Shown piece by piece: positions 4,892 to 10,338 of a DNA stretch of 10,338 nt. Under the pieces are notes generated by a model. It was not told the DNA's origin and did no database searches. It was given only the letters and a program-made list of their open reading frames with translations. Every line of letters starts with the position of its first letter. The stretch's first letter is position 1. Both the position numbers and the translations under genes were made by a program. The stretch is from contig CALEJT010000013.1 in assembly GCA_937898685.1 (NCBI GenBank), positions 1 through 10,338 of the forward strand, in the 5' to 3' direction. The stretch comes from an uncultured Gammaproteobacteria bacterium (GTDB taxonomy: Bacteria; Pseudomonadota; Gammaproteobacteria; Pseudomonadales; Pseudohongiellaceae).

Positions 4892-7314
4892 GCCCGGCCC
4901 TCCACCATCGCCTGCAGGCGGTCGAGGCCGTCGAGGATGCCGCGCTCGAGCTGGCGCAGCTCGTCGATCAGCGCGGTGACCGACACTTCGCTTTCCATCG
5001 CAGCGAAGTCGAAAGGCTTGTACTGACTTGCCGAAAGATTCCAGTCGCGTGCTTCGATGCAGTCGGGGTCCAGCAACTCCGCGTTCAACGTGTCGCCGTC
5101 GTAGAGCTTGGGCAGCATCTCGGCTACGTACTCGGGCCGTACTTGGCCGTTGGCATCGTGTGAGCCTTGCAGTGCCCCGTCGGCGCAGCACCATTCGGGG
5201 TTTGGCGCCCAGGCACGGAGCGGCACGGCCCAGCACTTGGGTTCTTTGGCTGAGCGGACTTGGTCGATGGCCGGGCTGCGCAGCCACAGGTCGTAGCCGT
5301 CCACCTTGGCCACTTCACGGGCCAGCAGCCATAGCGCATCGACGAGGTCCGCCACAGGCTCGCCCTGCGGCTCTTCGGGCACCTGGTCACGTGCTACGGC
5401 GGTGAGCTGCTTCCACAGCGCCAGCGCCGGGCCTTCATCTTCAAAGCAGCATTGCAGTTCGCGGGCGGCGCGGTTCCATTCGGTGGTAGCGGTCTTGGGG
5501 TCGGCATGGGCGAAGTGGCGGCAGGCAAGTTCCGCCAGTTGAGGAGCGACATGGTCGCGCACGCGGGCCTCGGCCTCTTGCGGGTCGATCGTCTCCTCCC
5601 CCTCGCGCAGCAATTCAGGGAAGAGCTCATGGATGGCCCAGGTCTTGCCGTCGAAGGCGGGTGCGGCCTCCGGGTCGTCGGCAAAGGCAAAACCGGCCGG
5701 GGTGAGCTGGCCGCTGGCATCGCGCAGGCTGGCCTGGCGCCAGCGTTCGCGCCAGTAGCGCGGCTGGTGGTAGGTGGCCTCGCCCTCGGTGGCGGCACGG
5801 CCCTCCTGCAGCCAGCGGCGGAACTGGACAAGGGCGTCCCACAGGTCATTGTCCTGCCCCGGACGCGGAGTGCGCTTGGCGTCTAGGCTGAAGCCGTCGG
5901 CGGTCACCTCGTAGAACCAGACATGTTCGGTACGTGGGTCATTCTTCTCGAAGCCAGTTTTGCCAGCGCGCGGGGTTTCCTTGCGGAAGACGAGGATGGA
6001 CGTCTTGACGCCGGTGTAGGGCTGGAATACGCCGCCGGGCAGTGAAATGACGGCCTCCACCCAATGCTCGGTGAGCAACTCGCGGCGCAGCTTGACGTGG
6101 GCGTCGGTGTTGCCGAACAGCACACCCTCGGGAACGATGACGGCGCAGCGTCCGCCTACTTGCAGAAGGTCCAGCATCAACCAGACGAAGAGCAGTTCGC
6201 TCTTGTTGGTGAGCACTTCATCCTTTTTCTTGCCCTTGGTACCGGCGCGCGGGAAGAGCAGGCTGTCGCGCTCAAGGTCGGCGGTGTCCACGGTGCCGGT
6301 GAAAGGCGGGTTGGCCAGCACGTAGCGGTAGCTTTCGCTGGCCAGCAGCGGCGCCAGTTCTGGCTTGCCTTCGCGCTTGGAGAGCGAATCGCCTTGCATC
6401 AGACGAGGGTTGTGGATGTGGTGCAGCACCAAGTTCATCCAGCCGATGCGGGCCATGGTGCGGTCGTTGTCGATGCCGACGAAGCAGGAACCGTCCTCGA
6501 TAAGCGCGCGCTCCTGATTGCTGGCCTGCACCAGATCGAGCCGGTGCGGTGCGCCGTCCCATTCGAGGCGGATGTTCTCGGGTGTGGAGCACTCGCGGCG
6601 CAGAAACTGCTGGGCGCTGAACAGGAAGCCGCCCGTACCGGCGGCGGGGTCGATGAGCCGCTCTCCGGGCTTGGGCTCAAGCAGTTCGACCATGAAACGG
6701 ATCAAGTGGCGCGGCGTGCGGAACTGGCCGTTCTTGCCGGCGGTGGCCACTTCGGAGAGCAGGTACTCGAAGGTGTCGCCCATTAGGTCCTGCGCGGCGC
6801 TGCCGTCGCCCGCCTGGGCGAACAGCTTGTCGATGAGGTCGATGGCGTCGTGCAGCACCTGACCCTTGTTCGGGTCGAGCTGGAAGTAAGCATCGGCCAT
6901 GCGGCCGTTGAGGCCGGCGAGTTCGGTGTCCTCCTCATGGTCGGAAAGACGCCGGTCGAGTGTGCGCAGCCAGGGAAAGACGGTTTCGATCAGGTGCTTA
7001 GTGTCGGTGCTTTGCTGGCGGATGTAGCTCCAGCGGCAGGTTTCCCCAGGTGCAGGTTTTTCGCCTGGATCGGGTTTTCCACTGGCGATGGCTCGATCAC
7101 GTTCTTCCCTTTCTCGCTCGAGTTCCTCAGGGAGTTTTTTGGCGTATACGGAGTCCTTACCGGCGTGAACGCGATCCCGGTCCAGGTCTTCCAGTCGTTT
7201 GAGAAAGAGCAGGTAGGTGATCTGTTCTACGGCCACCAGTGGATTGGTGAGGCCGGCGGACCAGAAGCGGTCCCACAGCTTGTCAACATTCTTGCGCAAA
7301 TGGGGGGTGAGCAT
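4888..7314 (-). CDS. hsdM: Type I restriction-modification DNA adenine methyltransferase HsdM (long form)
   Basis: This is an 808-residue N6-adenine methyltransferase subunit that protects host DNA and, with HsdS, forms the modification enzyme. The N-terminal helical domain (about 1-170) includes the HsdM_N-like start and a charged linker (about 58-95). The catalytic domain follows: QFRTPRHLI (197-205), SAM-binding motif I DPAAGTGGF (222-230), and catalytic motif IV NPPF (335-338). The end carries the HsdM-type DWNLSASQYKPF (758-769) and a short coiled-coil tail (about 778-804) expected to pack on the HsdS spacers. EcoKI HsdM has 529 residues; the extra length lies mostly in about 545-750, with a cysteine-containing stretch (C621-C622, C694, C709-C710). 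The ATG at 7314 has GAGGA 6 nt upstream, and the gene lies 19 bp after hsdR. All catalytic motifs are intact, so it should be active. Confidence 0.96.
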   Translation of the reverse strand: MLTPHLRKNVDKLWDRFWSAGLTNPLVAVEQITYLLFLKRLEDLDRDRVHAGKDSVYAKKLPEELEREREERDRAIASGKPDPGEKPAPGETCRWSYIRQQSTDTKHLIETVFPWLRTLDRRLSDHEEDTELAGLNGRMADAYFQLDPNKGQVLHDAIDLIDKLFAQAGDGSAAQDLMGDTFEYLLSEVATAGKNGQFRTPRHLIRFMVELLEPKPGERLIDPAAGTGGFLFSAQQFLRRECSTPENIRLEWDGAPHRLDLVQASNQERALIEDGSCFVGIDNDRTMARIGWMNLVLHHIHNPRLMQGDSLSKREGKPELAPLLASESYRYVLANPPFTGTVDTADLERDSLLFPRAGTKGKKKDEVLTNKSELLFVWLMLDLLQVGGRCAVIVPEGVLFGNTDAHVKLRRELLTEHWVEAVISLPGGVFQPYTGVKTSILVFRKETPRAGKTGFEKNDPRTEHVWFYEVTADGFSLDAKRTPRPGQDNDLWDALVQFRRWLQEGRAATEGEATYHQPRYWRERWRQASLRDASGQLTPAGFAFADDPEAAPAFDGKTWAIHELFPELLREGEETIDPQEAEARVRDHVAPQLAELACRHFAHADPKTATTEWNRAARELQCCFEDEGPALALWKQLTAVARDQVPEEPQGEPVADLVDALWLLAREVAKVDGYDLWLRSPAIDQVRSAKEPKCWAVPLRAWAPNPEWCCADGALQGSHDANGQVRPEYVAEMLPKLYDGDTLNAELLDPDCIEARDWNLSASQYKPFDFAAMESEVSVTALIDELRQLERGILDGLDRLQAMVEGRA
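4898..4903 (-). promoter_or_regulatory. hsdS: Ribosome binding site of hsdS
   Basis: On the minus strand this reads GGAGGG, 6 nt before the hsdS ATG (4889-4891), inside the last codons of hsdM. Together with the ATGA overlap it decides the hsdS start against the open frame that continues upstream. Confidence 0.7.
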
Positions 7315-7333
7315 GAGGTGTCCTCGTAGGTAT

Positions 7334-10099
7334 TCAGGCGGCGTGCTCGTCGATCTTTTCGGTCAAGGCGAGCAGTTCGTCGATGTCTTGCGGCGCAAAC
7401 AGCGCCTCGACCTTGCCAACATGGGCCAGTGGTGGTTGTGACAGCGCCGCACGGCTGATGCGGCCATGGCGCAGCACCGCAGCTTTCACGGCGCGCAAGA
7501 AGGCGAGCTGGTTGGCACGCAGGCGCGGATGGGCGGCGATGAAGGCGTCGAAGGCCTGCTGTACACGCGCTTCACGGTCGGGCAGACGGGCGTCTTGCCG
7601 TAGGATGTGGCGGAGCAGCTCCAGCAACGAGGCCTGTGGGGCGTCGAAGGCTTGTCGCAGCGTGTCGGCGGTGACAAACAGGTCGGCCTGATTGAGCGTG
7701 GCCGCCACAGCATCGAGTTCGGCGTCGCTGACCGACTCGCCGCGTTTCAGCTTGGCCAGCACCGGGTGGTCGTCTGCGAGACGGCGCACCCAGGCCTCGA
7801 CTTGTTCACGGTAGCTTTCGGCAAAGGCACCTTCGCCGGTGGGGCCGTAGATGATCCAGTGACGCTGGGTGATGCGGTCGGGCAGGTTGATCTCGATGGG
7901 CTGGTTGCTTTCGCGCACCTTAAACCGCATCAGCGGCGCGAAGCGCTCTTGCAGGTCGTCCAGGCGGGGGAGGTCCAGGTGTTGCCAGAAGCCAGGAGAA
8001 AGGGCGAAGGCCAGGGCGTCGCGCTGGGCCCGTATCTCCGGGATGGATTCGGGCAGTCGGCGCAGGGCGTCCTGAATGCTAGCCTGGAGCCGCTCTGCTT
8101 GCTCGGCATCGCCCCGCAAGAGCGCCAGTGCGGCGCGCTCACACCATGAACGCCACTGCAGTTCATCCAGACTCTGGCCGGGCACCAGGCGCAGCAAGGG
8201 CGCCAGGGTGTGTGACAGGCGTTCGACGGTGGGCTCGCTGGGGGCTGGCCAGGCCTGGGCAAGTTGATCCAGCACATCCCCATGCGGCCGCACGTCGATG
8301 CTTTGGCGCGGCAAAGCAGCCAGCATGGCCTGCAGGCGGCGCACGGTGGTGTCAGTCTGACGAGCTTGCGCTACTTCGAGTTGCCAGCGGGTGAGTCGGT
8401 CGCGGAACAGGCGTACCGGTAACGGTTCGCTGGGCCGATCGATCTCTCCTTCAGGATTGAGCTGAAAGTAGGCGAAGTTCTTCCAGTGATCGAGGATCAG
8501 AAAATCGCGCTTGGTTTCGCCGGTTCTCAGGTCTGTATGAAGCCGCGTGCCGCGGCCGATCATCTGCCAGAACTTGACCCGGGAGAACACGGGTTTGGCA
8601 AACACCAGGTTCTGGATGGCAGGGACATCGACGCCAGTGTCGAGCATGTCCACCGAAATGGCCACGCGAGGCATGGACTTGAACTTGAAGTCGTCGAGTA
8701 AAGTGTCGGCACGCTCCATGTGGCTGTCGATGATTTCCGCCAATCCCTGCCGTTGCAGCTCGGGGTACAGACGATTGAAGCTCTCGTACAGCCGCTTGGC
8801 GTGCGCATGGCTGACGGCGAAAACGATAGTCTTATGTGGAAGACCTTGGGCGTCCTTGCGGCAACGCGTCATGAACTCGCGCACGATGGCATCGTTGGTG
8901 CCTTGGTTTACAACGGACCTCTCGAGGTCGGTACCTTCGAAATCCAGTTCCTCGAGATCGACGCCCTGGTCACGTGCCATTTGCTGCAGCGGCTCGGGCA
9001 GGCTGTCGCCCTGAATGCCCTGGATTTGGAACTGAGTCTGGGCATCGAGCACGCGGTAGTTGACGAGATTGCCATCGGCCACCGCCTGCTCGTAGCTGTA
9101 CAGGTAGGTCGGCACGCCATCGTCGCAGCTGAATAGCTGGAATGTGTTGTGGTCGATGTAGTCGGTCGGGGTCGCCGTCAGGCCCAACACCAAGGCGTCG
9201 AAGTGATCGAGCGGTACCTTGTAGCGCTGATAGATGGAGCGGTGGCTTTCGTCGGCAATGATCAGGTCGTAATGCCCGACCGACAACCGTTCATACACCT
9301 GCATCATGCTGGGGTAGGTGGCGAAGTGAATGCGAGCAGACGGGGTCTCGCCGTTCTCGATCCGGGCCAAACTCTCGTTCGGCAGATGATTCTTGAATTC
9401 GGTCATGGCCTGGCGCACCAGCTCGCGCCGGTCGGCCAGGAACAGCACGCGCTGCACTCGCTTGGCACGCAGCAGGAGATCGACCAGGGCAATCGTGGTG
9501 CGGGTTTTGCCGGTGCCCGTGGCCATCACCAACAGGAAGCGGCGCTTGGCAGCTTGGATGCCCTCAGCCACGCGGCGAATCGCCTCGACTTGGTAGTCGC
9601 GCCCGGCGATTCGCGAATCGATGGTCACACCATCAAGCGGCTGCGCATACCGCCGCTGGTGAAGCAACCTTTCGAGGTCTTCGGGTGAGTGGAAGTCGGC
9701 CACTCTGCGCGGCGGATAGCGATCGCGATCCCAGAATTGGATGTCGCGGCCGTTGGTCAGGTAAATGAATGGATCCGTGCCCGTCTTGGCTCGAATGGCA
9801 TCCGCATATTCCGCAGCTTGGTGTTTCCCGGCCAACTCATCACGCGCGCTGCGCTTGGCCTCGACAACGGCAATAGGATTGCGAGAGACATCCAGCAGCA
9901 CGTAGTCGGCGAATCTGACGTCTCCGTATTCAGGCGTGGGTTCTGCAGTGCGAAGCAGCACTTCTTCCAGAAGGTTGCGGCGGGGAGCTGACCAGCCTGC
10001 GCGAGCCAAGTCGACATCAATGCGGCGTGCGCGGGTTTCCGTCTCTGTCTGCGGCACGTCCCGGCCATTTTGAGAGGTGCCTTTATTGAGAGGGATCAT
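7334..10099 (-). CDS. hsdR: Type I restriction enzyme R subunit HsdR (EcoEI/EcoAI-like)
   Basis: This is a 921-residue motor-nuclease subunit. The N-terminal PD-(D/E)XK nuclease shows ADYVLL with D65, then E80-A81-K82 in VVEAK, and the Q94-xxx-Y98 motif common in HsdR nucleases. The superfamily 2 helicase/translocase has a DYQ Q-motif (168-170), Walker A ATGTGKT (193-199), DESH box (283-286), TAT (308-310), motif V around VDMLDTGVDVP (483-493) and motif VI QMIGRGTRL (512-520). The C-terminal region (about 720-915) matches the EcoEI-type HsdR C-terminal domain by its general look, suggesting a Type IB-like family. With HsdM and HsdS it binds unmethylated targets, pulls DNA through using ATP, and cuts far from the site. 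The ATG has GGGAGG 6 nt upstream and overlaps the upstream regulator gene by 17 bp. All key motifs are intact, with no frameshift. The proximity to hsdM (19 bp) argues for one transcript, unlike enteric loci where hsdR has its own promoter. Confidence 0.96.
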   Translation of the reverse strand: MIPLNKGTSQNGRDVPQTETETRARRIDVDLARAGWSAPRRNLLEEVLLRTAEPTPEYGDVRFADYVLLDVSRNPIAVVEAKRSARDELAGKHQAAEYADAIRAKTGTDPFIYLTNGRDIQFWDRDRYPPRRVADFHSPEDLERLLHQRRYAQPLDGVTIDSRIAGRDYQVEAIRRVAEGIQAAKRRFLLVMATGTGKTRTTIALVDLLLRAKRVQRVLFLADRRELVRQAMTEFKNHLPNESLARIENGETPSARIHFATYPSMMQVYERLSVGHYDLIIADESHRSIYQRYKVPLDHFDALVLGLTATPTDYIDHNTFQLFSCDDGVPTYLYSYEQAVADGNLVNYRVLDAQTQFQIQGIQGDSLPEPLQQMARDQGVDLEELDFEGTDLERSVVNQGTNDAIVREFMTRCRKDAQGLPHKTIVFAVSHAHAKRLYESFNRLYPELQRQGLAEIIDSHMERADTLLDDFKFKSMPRVAISVDMLDTGVDVPAIQNLVFAKPVFSRVKFWQMIGRGTRLHTDLRTGETKRDFLILDHWKNFAYFQLNPEGEIDRPSEPLPVRLFRDRLTRWQLEVAQARQTDTTVRRLQAMLAALPRQSIDVRPHGDVLDQLAQAWPAPSEPTVERLSHTLAPLLRLVPGQSLDELQWRSWCERAALALLRGDAEQAERLQASIQDALRRLPESIPEIRAQRDALAFALSPGFWQHLDLPRLDDLQERFAPLMRFKVRESNQPIEINLPDRITQRHWIIYGPTGEGAFAESYREQVEAWVRRLADDHPVLAKLKRGESVSDAELDAVAATLNQADLFVTADTLRQAFDAPQASLLELLRHILRQDARLPDREARVQQAFDAFIAAHPRLRANQLAFLRAVKAAVLRHGRISRAALSQPPLAHVGKVEALFAPQDIDELLALTEKIDEHAA

Positions 10100-10338
10100 C
10101 CGCAGCCTCCCGGTTTAGAAGCACGATCTGCTGGTCCGCGGGCTTCCTGGTTGTGGCGTCGGCATCCAGCCCGAGGCGCTTGAGCGTGTAGTAAAGGAGG
10201 GCCTTGCGGACGCGGACGCTAACCTTGCCGTCGCGCATGCCGTAGTCGAGTGCTACCACCTTCTTCTGTGTGTCAGATAGGTCGGGATGTGGGCCGATTT
10301 CCAGCGTCACAAGGGTGTGCCAGTCGGCATCCTGGCTG
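10083..10338 (-). CDS. WYL-domain transcriptional regulator, C-terminal part (cut by window edge)
   Basis: The frame is open to the window edge; 84 residues are visible, ending at a TAA (10083-10085). The block HTLVTLEIGPHPDLSD, then ALDYGMRDG and VRKALLYYTLKRLGLD, matches my knowledge of the C-terminal (WCX-type) region of helix-turn-helix WYL proteins. The N-terminal DNA-binding domain and the WYL motif itself lie outside the window. A GTG at 10308-10310 could look like a start, but the reading continues sensibly upstream (W and H in the preceding codons), so it is internal. WYL proteins such as BrxR and CapW sit at the head of many phage-defence clusters and repress them until a nucleic-acid signal appears. 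Here the gene overlaps hsdR by 17 bp, so it is probably the first gene of the operon and controls it. The family call is fairly firm; the regulatory role is inferred. Confidence 0.75.
   Translation of the reverse strand, partial: SQDADWHTLVTLEIGPHPDLSDTQKKVVALDYGMRDGKVSVRVRKALLYYTLKRLGLDADATTRKPADQQIVLLNREAADDPSQ
10106..10111 (-). promoter_or_regulatory. hsdR: Ribosome binding site of hsdR
   Basis: On the minus strand this reads GGGAGG, 6 nt before the ATG at 10097-10099, inside the 3' end of the WYL-regulator gene. It supports this hsdR start and continued translation from the regulator transcript. Confidence 0.65.

Noticed and set aside
4892..5287. Upstream continuation of the hsdS frame, which would give a 729-residue protein
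   Set aside because: It overlaps hsdM coding sequence in another frame, lacks HsdS-like sequence, and the ATG at 4891 has a good ribosome binding site and the normal HsdS N-terminus.
5452..5886. Plus-strand open frame of 144 codons opposite hsdM
   Set aside because: It is an antisense shadow of the hsdM C-terminal region with low-complexity Gly/Val/Ala composition.
6064..6786. Plus-strand open frame of 240 codons opposite hsdM
   Set aside because: It is antisense to the strongly supported methyltransferase domain, its translation matches no family I know, and long antisense frames are expected in GC-rich genes.
1..10338. CRISPR arrays, tRNA/rRNA genes, insertion sequences, integrase
   Set aside because: No regularly spaced repeats, RNA-gene signatures, transposase motifs or integrase motifs were found by reading both strands.

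Overview
The window comes from a GC-rich bacterial chromosome, most likely a beta- or gammaproteobacterium. This is judged from the GC-rich coding sequence, the proteobacterial-looking GMP synthase C-terminus at the left edge, and the style of the genes; the genus cannot be named from the sequence alone. It is gene-dense: the only real intergenic space is about 53 bp near the left edge.

Layout, left to right. Positions 1-55 (+) hold the last codons of a housekeeping gene, GMP synthase guaA. Positions 56-108 are a short convergent intergenic gap with a 12-bp perfect stem-loop. Everything from 109 to the right edge is one minus-strand operon, read from right to left: the C-terminus of a WYL-domain transcriptional regulator (10083-10338, cut by the window edge), hsdR (7334-10099), hsdM (4888-7314), hsdS (3098-4891), an ABC/RecF-type 'AAA' ATPase (1190-3097), and an HNH endonuclease-like protein (109-1197). 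Junctions are very tight: 17-bp overlap, 19-bp gap, 4-bp ATGA overlap, abutting TGA-ATG, and 8-bp overlap. Each internal start has a good Shine-Dalgarno sequence.

The core is a complete Type I restriction-modification system. HsdS recognises a bipartite DNA site through two target-recognition domains, HsdM methylates adenine, and HsdR translocates and cuts unmodified DNA. The two genes after hsdS form an ATPase plus HNH nuclease pair that resembles the PtuA/PtuB (Septu) and retron effector arrangement. They appear to be a second, possibly back-up or abortive-infection, defence module co-expressed with the R-M enzyme. By analogy with WYL regulators of other defence islands, the regulator at the head of the operon probably controls it. 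HsdS carries a C-terminal extension of about 175 residues that looks like a winged-helix domain, and HsdM is much longer than the classical enzyme, so the methyltransferase complex may have an extra partner-binding or DNA-binding surface.

The defence operon ends almost at the stop codon of guaA. The guaA 3' end is a known integration hotspot for genomic islands, so the left edge of this window may be the island boundary. No integrase, tRNA, insertion sequence, CRISPR array or reverse transcriptase is visible here.
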